The notes beneath the pieces were generated by a model. The model was not told the DNA's origin, searched no databases, and saw only the letters and a list, made by a program, of their open reading frames with translations. This document shows positions 49,240-57,176 of a DNA stretch of 64,000 bases, piece after piece. The translations under genes were made by a program, and so were the position numbers. Every line of letters starts with the position of its first letter. The first letter of the stretch is position 1. The stretch comes from Micromonospora parva. GTDB lineage: Bacteria; Actinomycetota; Actinomycetes; Mycobacteriales; Micromonosporaceae. The DNA is taken from the NCBI RefSeq assembly GCF_000718515.1, contig NZ_JNZS01000004.1, positions 310,001-374,000 of the forward strand, in the 5' to 3' direction.

Positions 49240-50421
49240 ATGACGACCGACCAAGCGGTAGGGCTGACCCGCGAGGATGAGGGGCCCCAGCGGGCGACCC
49301 TGCTGGAGCTCTTCCTCGATCTGGTGTTCGTCGCCGCGCTGGCCCTGACGTCACGGACACTGGCACAGCGTCTCGACTGGGTCGGCGTCTTCGAGACCGT
49401 GGTGCTGTTGACGGCCATCTGGTGGGTCTGGGCGGCTAGCGCGCTGGCTACCGAACTCCAACACCTCAACCGATCCTCGATCTTCGCTGTGACGCTCTGG
49501 GTCATGTTCGGAACGATCCTGATGGCCGGGGCGCTGCCCGGCGCCTTCGCCGAGCACGGCCTGATCTTCGCGGGCGCGTACGTGGCGGTCCAGGTGGGAC
49601 GCGGCACCTTTCTCGTCGTCGCGCTGGGCGGCCGGATGGAGCAGCAACGCTCCAGTCGGTTCATGTTCTGGTTCGCGGTGTCCGCCGTACCGTGGCTCGT
49701 CGGCGCCTTCGTCAGCGGCCCGGCCCGGGGCCTGCTGTGGACCGCTGCGCTCGCCGTCGACTACGCGGCCGCCTGGCTTCGTTACCCCACTCCGCGGATC
49801 GGTCGCCTACCCACACCTCACTACGCGGTGGCGGCCGACCACTTGGCGGAGCGTTACCAGCAGATCTTCACGCTCGCTCTCGGCGATCTCATCCTCGTCA
49901 TCACCCTGACCTACGCCACCCACGACCTGACCATCGAGCGGACGGCGGCACTCCTGGTCGGGTTCGCCGCGACCGTCCTCCTGTGGCAGATCTACGTCCA
50001 CCGCGCCGGGTCCCTGCTGAAAGCCGCCATCGAGGCTTCCCGGGACCCGGGTGGGTTCGTACGGTCCGCGCCCAACACCCACCTACTCATGGTGGGCGGC
50101 GTCGTGGCCGCCTCCGCCAGCTTCGAAGCCATCATCAGCGAGCCTGCCGGGGAGACGTCGCCGTGGCTGGCCGGCGTCCTCCTCGGCGGGCTCGCGCTGT
50201 TCCTGCTTGGACGCGCTCGGTTCGAGTACGAGGTGTTCAGCCGCGTCTCACCGTCTCGACTGCTCGCGCTGCTTGCGCTGGCGGTCGTCGGACCCGTCCT
50301 GATACTCACCCCGGCACTGGTGGCCGGCCTCGCCGCGACCCTGGTGCTCGCCGGAGTAGCCGTCACCGACAGCATCCGGGCCCACGGAAGGCCGCCCGAA
50401 CCACCGATGCCCTCGACGTAG
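49240..50421 (+). CDS. LtrA-family (low temperature requirement A) membrane protein
   Basis: 393 aa, about ten to twelve hydrophobic helices. Family start: ATLLELFLDLVFVAALALTSR (shortened LLELFLDLVFVAAL), AIWWVWAASALATEL, GRGTFLVVAL, YAVAADHLAERYQQIFTLALGD and LLWQIYVHRAG are characteristic LtrA segments. Originally linked to cold growth in Listeria; molecular function is unknown. Stands alone, converging on the oxidoreductase gene after 7 bases. Only a weak ribosome site (GGCGGG) precedes the ATG. Confidence 0.9.
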   Translation: MTTDQAVGLTREDEGPQRATLLELFLDLVFVAALALTSRTLAQRLDWVGVFETVVLLTAIWWVWAASALATELQHLNRSSIFAVTLWVMFGTILMAGALPGAFAEHGLIFAGAYVAVQVGRGTFLVVALGGRMEQQRSSRFMFWFAVSAVPWLVGAFVSGPARGLLWTAALAVDYAAAWLRYPTPRIGRLPTPHYAVAADHLAERYQQIFTLALGDLILVITLTYATHDLTIERTAALLVGFAATVLLWQIYVHRAGSLLKAAIEASRDPGGFVRSAPNTHLLMVGGVVAASASFEAIISEPAGETSPWLAGVLLGGLALFLLGRARFEYEVFSRVSPSRLLALLALAVVGPVLILTPALVAGLAATLVLAGVAVTDSIRAHGRPPEPPMPST

Positions 50422-50428
50422 TCGGTGA

Positions 50429-51460
50429 TCATGGCTCCAGCACCACCTTGCCGGCCCGGCTGCGCGCCTCGGCGAACACCAGCGCGGCGGAGACCTCGTC
50501 GAGCGGGTAGCGGGCGGCGATCTGCGGCACGATCACTCCCCGTCGCAGCAGGTCGAGCACGGTGCCGAGGTCGGTGCGCAGGCGACGGCGGAACGCGGTA
50601 CGGCGGGTGAGCTGACCGGCCCAGAAGTTGTAGAAGCCAGCCCGGTGACCGTTGGGCAGCGCGTTCCAGGTGTAGAGGCGGGTTAACAGCTTCACGAAGA
50701 TCCAGATGACCGACTGCCCGGTGCCCACGGCTGCCGCGTTGCCGTAGACGACCAGCTTGCCGCCCGGGGCGAGCAGGGCGTATGAGGTGCGGACGCCCGG
50801 GCCCGCGACCGGGTCGAAGACGGCGTCGACGCCACCCGGCGACAGCTCGCGAACGTGGGCGGCCATGTCCGGGTCGCGGTAGTCGAGCGGTTCGACGCCG
50901 AGTTCACGCAGGCCGGCGTGGTGTCGTACGGCAGCGGTGCCGATGACCCGCAGCCCGAGGTGCCGGCCGAGCTGGACGAGCACGCTCCCGACGCCGCCGT
51001 TCGCGCCGTGCACGAGGATGGTCTGCCCGGCCGTCAAGTCGGCGTCGCGCAGCATCTGCCAGGCGGTCACCCCGTTGACGACGACGGTCTCGGCCGCGAC
51101 GGGGTCCAGGCCGGTCGGTACGGGGGTCAGGGCGTCGAGGTCGACCAGCGCGTGGGTGGCCCAGCCACCGGTCTTGGTGACCGCCGCCACCCGCGCGCCG
51201 ACCAGGGCGTGGTCACCGCCGGGACCGACCGCCCGGACGGTGCCGACGAGGTCGTAGCCGGGCACGAACGGGAACTTCGGCTGGCCGGGGTAGAGCGCGC
51301 GGCGCATCTGCTGCTCGGCGAACGAGATGCCGGTCGCCTCGACCTGGACGAGCGCCTGCCCCCGGCCGGGGACGGGCATCGGGCGTCGGCGCAGCTGGAG
51401 TCCGTCGGGCTCCACCACGCCGGGCAGCACCACTTCGGTGATCATCGCGTCGGTCGTCAT
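50429..51460 (-). CDS. Zinc-independent medium-chain NADPH:quinone oxidoreductase
   Basis: 343 aa medium-chain dehydrogenase/reductase. N-terminal GroES fold: VQVEATGISFAEQQMRRALYPG, FPFVPGYDLVGTVRAVG; cofactor loop ILVHGANGGVGSVLVQLGRHLGL; GGVDAVFDPVAG and LAPGGKLVVYGNAA. The structural and catalytic zinc cysteines are absent, as in quinone reductases. AGGAG precedes the ATG at 51460. Next to a TetR gene that shares an operator half with its promoter, so likely induced by a reactive quinone- or enone-type compound. Confidence 0.9.
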   Translation of the reverse strand: MTTDAMITEVVLPGVVEPDGLQLRRRPMPVPGRGQALVQVEATGISFAEQQMRRALYPGQPKFPFVPGYDLVGTVRAVGPGGDHALVGARVAAVTKTGGWATHALVDLDALTPVPTGLDPVAAETVVVNGVTAWQMLRDADLTAGQTILVHGANGGVGSVLVQLGRHLGLRVIGTAAVRHHAGLRELGVEPLDYRDPDMAAHVRELSPGGVDAVFDPVAGPGVRTSYALLAPGGKLVVYGNAAAVGTGQSVIWIFVKLLTRLYTWNALPNGHRAGFYNFWAGQLTRRTAFRRRLRTDLGTVLDLLRRGVIVPQIAARYPLDEVSAALVFAEARSRAGKVVLEP

Positions 51461-51474
51461 CGGATTCTCCTTTG

Positions 51475-51496
51475 TTTGTAAGTGTGCACTCACACA
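51475..51496. promoter_or_regulatory. TetR operator 1, at the oxidoreductase start
   Basis: TTTGTAAGTGTGCACTCACACA, an imperfect palindrome 15 bases upstream of the oxidoreductase ATG. It matches the site at 52091-52112 in 18 of 22 bases, pointing to one regulator binding both. Confidence 0.75.
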
Positions 51497-51546
51497 CTTG
51501 TCGAGGCCGAAGAGTGGGCCGCCGTAGCGGCCCGACAGCGGGTTGG

Positions 51547-52089
51547 TCAGGGGTGGCGAATGCCGGCGGTCAGGGCACGAGCCCAGGGCTCCGGGACCTG
51601 CTCCAGGCCGGCGGTCACGATCAGATGGCACAACTGGCCGTACGCGAAGAACTGCTGCACCTGCGCGTCGCTGGCACCGGCCCGATCCTGCACGAAGGTG
51701 GCGACCCGCCGGTAGCCGGCCCGCACCGCCTCGGCGACCTCCGGGATGTCCGTGACCGCCTGCGCCTGCACCTGGAAGAGCAGCAGGTCGCGATCGGCGA
51801 TCAGCTCCGCGTACGCACCGCCCATGGTGTCGAGGATCTCTTCCGGACTGTCGCCCGTGGCACGCTCGGCGCCCGCCTCGATCGCCTCGGCGATCCGGTC
51901 GAAACACGCTCCGGCCGCCGCCACGAACAACCCGAGCTTTCCGGCGAAGAGCCGGAAGACGTACGCCTCGGAGATGCCGGCGGCGGCGGCCACGGCGGTG
52001 ACCGGGGTGGCGTGGAAGCCGGCGCGCGCGAACACCGACACCGCGGTGTTCAGGACGGTGACCCGGCGGGCCTCGGCGGTCGATCGCAT
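51547..52089 (-). CDS. TetR-family transcriptional regulator
   Basis: 180 aa from ATG at 52089; a TTG at 52125 would place the operator inside the gene and is less likely. HTH: LNTAVSVFARAGFHATPVTAVAAAAGISEAYVFRLFAGKLGLF. The C-terminal ligand domain is helical, with QVQAQAVTDIPEVAEAVRAGY and FFAYGQLCHLI. It lies directly upstream of the oxidoreductase gene in the same direction, with near-identical operators before both, so it likely represses itself and the oxidoreductase. No ribosome site before the ATG; the mRNA may be leaderless. Confidence 0.9.
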   Translation of the reverse strand: MRSTAEARRVTVLNTAVSVFARAGFHATPVTAVAAAAGISEAYVFRLFAGKLGLFVAAAGACFDRIAEAIEAGAERATGDSPEEILDTMGGAYAELIADRDLLLFQVQAQAVTDIPEVAEAVRAGYRRVATFVQDRAGASDAQVQQFFAYGQLCHLIVTAGLEQVPEPWARALTAGIRHP

Positions 52090-52090
52090 G

Positions 52091-52112
52091 TTTGTAAGCG
52101 TGCGCTCACAAA
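52091..52112. promoter_or_regulatory. TetR operator 2, autoregulatory site
   Basis: TTTGTAAGCGTGCGCTCACAAA, a 22-base near-perfect palindrome (10 of 11 pairs) directly abutting the TetR start codon. Confidence 0.78.
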
Positions 52113-52141
52113 CAAGTGTCGTCAAGTTCGCCGCTCAGCAG

Positions 52142-52474
52142 TCAGGGCGCGATGCGCAGCATCCGGATCGCGCTGTCGTCGTAGTCGCTGAAGCGGTACC
52201 GGAGGCCGGCGAACGGGCTGCCGGGGAAGTCGCCGGTGATCGTGGCGGTCACCACGGTGCCGGCGGGAGTCTCCTCGACGTCGGTGATCTCGTACGACAC
52301 CAGCGGCACAGCACGGCGCCACTGACGGATGGCCTCGATGCCCCGGTACTCGTTCGACTCGTCCTCGACCACGGCGTCCTCGGCGAAGAGAGCGAAGTAG
52401 TCCTCGGAGTCGGGCTGGCCGGCGAGCGCGAAGTAGCGGCGAATGATGGCTGGTGCGGCCTGGGTGGCAGTCAT
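52142..52474 (-). CDS. SnoaL/NTF2-like protein
   Basis: 110 aa, NTF2-like cone fold with IIRRYFALAGQPDSEDYFALFAEDAVVEDE, EYRGIEAIRQWRRAVP and TATITGDFPGSPFAGLRYRF. This family includes SnoaL cyclases but most members are of unknown or isomerase-like function. Start taken at ATG 52474 (MTATQAAPAII). Divergent from an HxlR regulator gene whose operator-like repeats lie in between, so probably under its control. No link to the polyketide cluster is evident. Confidence 0.82.
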   Translation of the reverse strand: MTATQAAPAIIRRYFALAGQPDSEDYFALFAEDAVVEDESNEYRGIEAIRQWRRAVPLVSYEITDVEETPAGTVVTATITGDFPGSPFAGLRYRFSDYDDSAIRMLRIAP

Positions 52475-52536
52475 GGTCTCCCGTCCCTCTCCGACGTCGC
52501 CGAGGGCCCGTCGTATGGTTACTTCTGAAACAGAAC

Positions 52537-52555
52537 CTACTGACTTCGACAGTAG
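52537..52555. promoter_or_regulatory. HxlR operator candidate
   Basis: CTACTG and CAGTAG, a perfect 6-bp inverted repeat with a 7-base spacer, in the divergent region between the SnoaL-like and HxlR genes and 26 bases before the HxlR start. Confidence 0.5.
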
Positions 52556-52580
52556 CACCTACTCGGGAGAGGGCACGGTT

Positions 52581-53090
52581 GTGGCCGGAAAGATCCGCTT
52601 GGCGGACCGCGAATGTCCGTTGTCCAGTGCGCTGGGCCACGTGGGCGAGTGGTGGACGCTGCTGATCCTGCACGACGCCTTCGACGGCTACACCCGCTTC
52701 GATCAGTTCCAGGCCAACCTGGGCGTCTCGTCCAGCATCCTGACCAGCCGGCTGAAGACCCTCACCGGCCAGGGGCTGCTGGAACGTCGCCGCTACCAGA
52801 CCAGACCGGACCGCTACGAGTACGTCCTCACCGACCTCGGCCGCAGCCTGCGGCCGGTCATCGTCGCCCTCGCGGCCTGGGGCAACTCACGCCTCGATCC
52901 GAGCGAGCGCAGCATGATCCTCGTCGACCGGGCCACCGGGGTGGAGGCCGATCCGGTGCTCGTCGACAGCAACACCGGTCGCCCGCTCGACGACGCCACC
53001 TTCGTGTTCGCCGCCGGCCCGGCCGCCAGCGAGACCATGCGCAAGCGCTACGAGCACATTCCCACCCGGACGGCCCCGCCGCAGCGGTGA
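52581..53090 (+). CDS. HxlR-family transcriptional regulator
   Basis: 169 aa from GTG at 52581 with GGGAGAGGG ahead; an ATG at 52515 is possible but would cover the operator. HxlR hallmarks: DRECPLSSALGHVGEWWTLLILHDAFDGYTRFDQFQANLGVSSSILTSRLKTL, then GLLERRRYQTRPDRYEYVLTDLGRSL (Cys near the N-terminus as in redox- or aldehyde-sensing members). Divergent from the SnoaL-like gene. A C-terminal Cys-free extension of about 50 residues holds TGVEADPVLVDSNTGRPL. Confidence 0.88.
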   Translation: MAGKIRLADRECPLSSALGHVGEWWTLLILHDAFDGYTRFDQFQANLGVSSSILTSRLKTLTGQGLLERRRYQTRPDRYEYVLTDLGRSLRPVIVALAAWGNSRLDPSERSMILVDRATGVEADPVLVDSNTGRPLDDATFVFAAGPAASETMRKRYEHIPTRTAPPQR

Positions 53091-53125
53091 CCGGCGCGCA
53101 CGACGGCGGGCCGACGCGCCCGGCC

Positions 53126-54688
53126 CTAGTGCTGGTGCGGCCGGTTGCGGATGAGGGTGAGCGCGAGCACGGCGGCGACGAGGAAGACGACGCCGTTGAT
53201 CCGCAGCCCGGCCTGGACTCCGGAGGTCAGCGCCTCCGCGATCGCCGCCCGCACCGGGTCGGGTAGTGGCTGGTCGCCGTTGGTCCCGGAGGCCACCGCC
53301 GCCCGCACGGCGCTCCGGGTGGGTTCGTCGACCTGGTGTGCGGCGAGCCGGCCCGGCAGGTCGGCCACCATCGTGGTGGTGAGCAGCGTGCCGAGCAGGG
53401 ACGAGCCGAGCACCGAGCCGACCTGGCGCGCCGCGTTGACCGCGCCGGAGGCCATCCCGGCCTGGGCGGGCGCGACGCTGGCCAGGGCCGCCGCGGTCGC
53501 CGGGGCCACCACCAGCGCGCTGGCCCCGCCGAACAACGCGAACAACGCCCAGCGGTGACCGAACGACGTGTCCGGCCCCTGGTTCGCCAGCGCGAAGCTG
53601 GCCACCGCACCGAGGACCAGGCCGAGGGTCAGTGGCGCCTTGAATCCGGTACGACGGATCGCCCGCCCGGCGCCGAAGGCGACCAGCACGTAAACACCGA
53701 AGAGCACGAGCATCCGCCAGCCGGTGTCCAGCGGGCTGAGCGCCTGGGCACGCTCGTGGAAGAGGACCAGCAGGATCGCCACGCCGGTGAAACCGAACAG
53801 CGACACCGCACCGACGACCATGACAGCGCTGAACGACGCGGACCGGAACAGCCGTACGTCGAGCATCGGCGCGCTGGTCCGCAGCTCGACCAGCACGAAC
53901 GCGACAAGTGCGACGACCGCGACGACCCAGGCCGTCGACACCACGGGGCTGGTGTAGCCGACCTTGCCGCCCTGGATCAGCGCGTAGACGGCGGCCGCGA
54001 TCGCGACGGTGCCCAGCAGCAGGCCGGGCACGTCGAGCCGGGCGGCGCTCGGCCGGGACTCAGCCACTCCGACGACGGCGACGACGAGGGTGACCAGGCC
54101 CAGCGCGATCGTCGACAGGTAGACGCTGTGCCACTGGTAGTGCTGCAGCAGGGCACCGGCGATCAGCGGGCCGATCGCGAGCCCGATGCCGGACGCCGCC
54201 GACCACGCGGTGATGACCTCGGTCCGGCGGTGCGGGTCGGTGAAGGTCGCACCGAGGATCGCCAGGCTGTTCGGCAGGATCAGGGCGCCACCAAGGCCGG
54301 CGACCAACTGCCCGGCGATCACCCAGCCGACGGTCGGAGCGCTGGCCACGACGGCCGCGCCGACGATCATCGCGACGACCCCGGCGGCGAACATTCGCCT
54401 GCGCCCGTACCGGCTGCCCAGGGTGGCCGCGGAGAGCACGACGCTCGCCACCATCAGGGTGTAGGCGCTGGGGATCCAGACCAGCGTGGTCGGGTCTACC
54501 CGCAGGTCCCGCTGGATCGTGGTCAGCGCGGAGACCGTCGCGGTGATCTGCAGGAACGTGATCATCGCGCCCAGGCACATGGCGATCAGGGTCACCGCGC
54601 GGGAGCCGCGCAGAGATGAGCGGGCAGTAGCTGCCGGCCCGGGTGCTGCCGCGCCGGGTGGGATCGGGGTTGCGGTGCTGGTGGTCAC
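53126..54688 (-). CDS. DHA2-family MFS efflux transporter
   Basis: 520 aa, 14-helix profile. LIAMCLGAMITFLQITATVSAL opens the first helix, GSRYGRRRMFAAGVVAMIVG is the loop motif, and ILPNSLAILGATFTDPHRR follows. A polar extracytoplasmic loop with DQPLPDPVRAAIAEAL precedes the last helix. GTG start at 54688, divergent from an HxlR gene. Substrate unknown; the pair is a typical inducible efflux module. Confidence 0.9.
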   Translation of the reverse strand: MTTSTATPIPPGAAAPGPAATARSSLRGSRAVTLIAMCLGAMITFLQITATVSALTTIQRDLRVDPTTLVWIPSAYTLMVASVVLSAATLGSRYGRRRMFAAGVVAMIVGAAVVASAPTVGWVIAGQLVAGLGGALILPNSLAILGATFTDPHRRTEVITAWSAASGIGLAIGPLIAGALLQHYQWHSVYLSTIALGLVTLVVAVVGVAESRPSAARLDVPGLLLGTVAIAAAVYALIQGGKVGYTSPVVSTAWVVAVVALVAFVLVELRTSAPMLDVRLFRSASFSAVMVVGAVSLFGFTGVAILLVLFHERAQALSPLDTGWRMLVLFGVYVLVAFGAGRAIRRTGFKAPLTLGLVLGAVASFALANQGPDTSFGHRWALFALFGGASALVVAPATAAALASVAPAQAGMASGAVNAARQVGSVLGSSLLGTLLTTTMVADLPGRLAAHQVDEPTRSAVRAAVASGTNGDQPLPDPVRAAIAEALTSGVQAGLRINGVVFLVAAVLALTLIRNRPHQH

Positions 54689-54791
54689 TGAAGATCCTTC
54701 AGGCTGATGGGCTGGCTTGCGTATGCTGAAGTCAGCGCGACCCAGTGAAGCACCTGGCTAGCCCTAACGCAAGTCAGGTACGCTGGACGGC

Positions 54792-55271
54792 ATGAAGGAC
54801 CTACGAGACGATCGCGATTCCTGGACGAGCGAGAACTGCTCGGTGGCCCGGGCGATGGACATCGTGGGCAGCAGGTCGACGGTCCTGATCATGCGCGAGG
54901 CCCTGCTCGGCACGCGCCGCTTCGACGACTTCGTCCGCCGGGTCGGCGTCGGCGAGCCCGCCATGGCCGCCCGACTCAAGGAAATGGTCGCCGCCGACCT
55001 GCTCGAACGAATCCCCTACCGCGAGCCCGGGCAGCGCACCCGCCACGAGTACCAACTCACCAGCAAGGGCCGCGCCCTCCTGCCGGTCATCACCGCACTG
55101 CGCAACTGGGGCGACACCTGGGCCGCCACCGACACCGGCCCGTCGGTCATCGCCACCCACCACGACTGCGGCGAACCGATCCGCGCGGTGCTCCGCTGCG
55201 CCGCCGGCCACGACATCGCAGACGGCGACATCGACATCACCGCCGGCCCTGGTCTCGTCCGGCGCGACTGA
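54792..55271 (+). CDS. HxlR-family transcriptional regulator
   Basis: 159 aa. NCSVARAMDIVGSRSTVLIMREALLGTRRFDDFVRRVGV and MAARLKEMVAADLLERIPY define the winged helix; Cys near residue 16 is the family redox-type position. A second Cys pair lies in HHDCGEPIRAVLRCAAGHDI. Divergent from the MFS gene across 103 bases that contain AAGTCAG twice and GCTTGCGT / ACGCAAGT in opposite orientation, likely parts of its operator. Probably represses the pump. Confidence 0.9.
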   Translation: MKDLRDDRDSWTSENCSVARAMDIVGSRSTVLIMREALLGTRRFDDFVRRVGVGEPAMAARLKEMVAADLLERIPYREPGQRTRHEYQLTSKGRALLPVITALRNWGDTWAATDTGPSVIATHHDCGEPIRAVLRCAAGHDIADGDIDITAGPGLVRRD

Positions 55272-55306
55272 CACGCGGGTCACGGCCGAACCGGCGCCGT
55301 CGCTCA

Positions 55307-55363
55307 GGGACCATGGGCGGGACCGGTGTCGCCTCCGGGACCATGGGCGGGACCGGCGTCGCC
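55307..55363. repeat. Tandem direct repeat, 30-base period
   Basis: Two copies of a 27-base unit beginning GGGACCATGGGCGGGACCGG, at 55307-55333 and 55337-55363, differ at one base and are separated by TCC. They lie between the HxlR stop and the HNH gene and are non-coding. Confidence 0.85.
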
Positions 55364-55455
55364 GCGACACCCGGTCGCGCGCCTGTCAGCCGCAGCAGCC
55401 CGGCCAGCCCGCCGTCGGTCGCTGCCCAGCCAATCGATCATGATGACTGAAATTG

Positions 55456-55471
55456 TCGTACACCTGTTCTA
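55456..55471. promoter_or_regulatory. LexA (SOS) box-like site upstream of the HNH gene
   Basis: TCGTACACCTGTTCTA resembles the actinobacterial SOS box TCGAAC-N4-GTTCGA with two changes, one in each half. It ends 10 bases before the HNH start codon, a repressing position. Confidence 0.5.
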
Positions 55472-55481
55472 GTGTCGGGTC

Positions 55482-56732
55482 ATGGTCGAGGAGTTGGCGC
55501 AGGCAGACGACGCGGTCGCCGCGTGCGTGGACGCCGCCGCCTGGGCCCTTTCCGAGCAGGATTTGATCGCCGCGCTCGACGCCGCGCACCGCTTGGAGCA
55601 ACGTCTCGCCGCCGTGAAGCTGGCCCTGATCCGTGAGCTCGACGGCCGGGGCACGCCCCACGCGCAGGGTGCCTCCTCCACCACGGTGTGGCTGCGCGAG
55701 CGACTGCGACTCACCATCACGGTCGCCCGCCGCCTCGTCGACCTCGCCACCGCACTCGACACCGGCAACCCCGGGGTACGACAAGCGCTCACCGACGGAC
55801 GCGTCACCCTCGACCAGGCCCGGGTCATCGCCGACACGGTCGACACCGTGCACACCACCGCCGGTGCAGAGGCCGGCGACAAGGCGGTTGGTGTGCTGGT
55901 CGGCTGGGCCGGGCAGTTCGACCCCACTCTGCTGCGCAAGCTCGGCACCCGCATCCTCGACCACGTCGCCCCCGACCTCGCCGACGCCGCCGCCCACGCC
56001 GCCCTCGACGCCGACGCCCGCCGCGCCACCCGCGACCGCCACGTCACCCTCTCCGAACAGACCGACGGCCGCCTGCGACTCACCGCCACCCTCGACACCG
56101 AAACCGCCGGCCTCCTGCGCGCCGCCATCGACCCCCTCAGTGCACCCTCCGGCCCCGACGACTCCCGTTCCGCCGGACAACGCCGCCACGACGCCCTCGC
56201 CGACATCTGCCGCCTCGCCCTGCGCACCGGCGACCTGCCCGAACACGGCGGCGACCCCGCCCACATCGTCGTCACCACCAGCTACGACGAGTTGACCCGG
56301 CAGCTGTCTCGCGGTGCGCTCGACACCGGCGCGCACCTCACCCCCGACACCGTGCGACGCCTCGCCTGCGACGCCACCATCCTGCCCGCCGTCCTCGACA
56401 GCACCGGCCAAGTCCTCGACCTCGGCCGACAACGCCGCCTCATCACCGGCCCCCTCCGACGCGCCCTCGTCCTACGCGACCACGGCTGCGCCTTCCCCGG
56501 CTGCGACCGCCCACCCCGCTGGTGCCACGCCCACCACATCCACCACTGGGCCGACGGCGGCACCACCAACCTCGACAATGCCGTCCTGCTCTGCGGCCAC
56601 CACCACCGCCACATCCACCACAGCGACTGGACCGTGCGACTCGCCGCCGACGGCCACCCCGAATTCACCCCACCCGCCTGGCTCGACCCCGAACAACTCC
56701 CCCGCCGCAACCACTACCACCGACGAACATAA
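55482..56732 (+). CDS. DUF222-HNH endonuclease (13E12-repeat family)
   Basis: 416 aa. N-terminal helical DUF222 region (about 15-300: AAHRLEQRLAAVKLALIRELDGRG, TVWLRERLRLTITVARRLVDLA, VTLDQARVIADTV) and a C-terminal HNH nuclease motif: DHGCAFPGCDRPPRWCHAHHIHHWADGGTTNLDNAVLLCGHHH with zinc-binding Cys pairs and catalytic His. This is the family of mycobacterial REP13E12 proteins, often multi-copy in actinomycetes. Role unknown; a LexA-like box just upstream suggests DNA-damage induction. Codon use is strongly C-biased at third positions. Confidence 0.9.
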   Translation: MVEELAQADDAVAACVDAAAWALSEQDLIAALDAAHRLEQRLAAVKLALIRELDGRGTPHAQGASSTTVWLRERLRLTITVARRLVDLATALDTGNPGVRQALTDGRVTLDQARVIADTVDTVHTTAGAEAGDKAVGVLVGWAGQFDPTLLRKLGTRILDHVAPDLADAAAHAALDADARRATRDRHVTLSEQTDGRLRLTATLDTETAGLLRAAIDPLSAPSGPDDSRSAGQRRHDALADICRLALRTGDLPEHGGDPAHIVVTTSYDELTRQLSRGALDTGAHLTPDTVRRLACDATILPAVLDSTGQVLDLGRQRRLITGPLRRALVLRDHGCAFPGCDRPPRWCHAHHIHHWADGGTTNLDNAVLLCGHHHRHIHHSDWTVRLAADGHPEFTPPAWLDPEQLPRRNHYHRRT

Positions 56733-57176
56733 GAGCGGCCGACTGACCCGACCCTCCAAGCCGAACAACCATCGGCACGTGCTCCGGGCCAGAGGAGACG
56801 TGCTGTGGTGGCAAGGAACACGCGCTCGGTCCACGGCAGCGATGATGCGTCACCCGCTGGTTCAGGGTGTCGCCAGCCGCCAGGCGCGGACCAGTGTTGG
56901 CACGTCGGGGCCTGTCGCGTCGCTCGTTCCACGGTCCGGCGCTGGTCACTGTTGCCTCGCCAAGTCTGTGGTGGACTTCGGCACGGGCAACCGACCAAAT
57001 GGCACAGATCACCCACGTCGACGTTCCTAAATGACGCGCAAAGTACCCGTTGTGTTACGAGCTTGTTTCCAAGATGACGGCCAGGTTACGAGTGCTTCTC
57101 GATGATCGGTGCCGATCCTAGGTTTCGGCCACCGTCATCAGTCGTGGCGGCCGGCACCGAACGTGGAGGCAACGAC
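56733..57176. other. Intergenic region before the S8 protease gene
   Basis: 444 bases with no convincing gene. GTTACGAG occurs twice, at 57054-57061 and 57085-57092, 31 bases apart (three helical turns), in the promoter zone of the protease; candidate activator or sigma site. GGAGG at 57165-57169 is the protease ribosome site. Confidence 0.5.
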
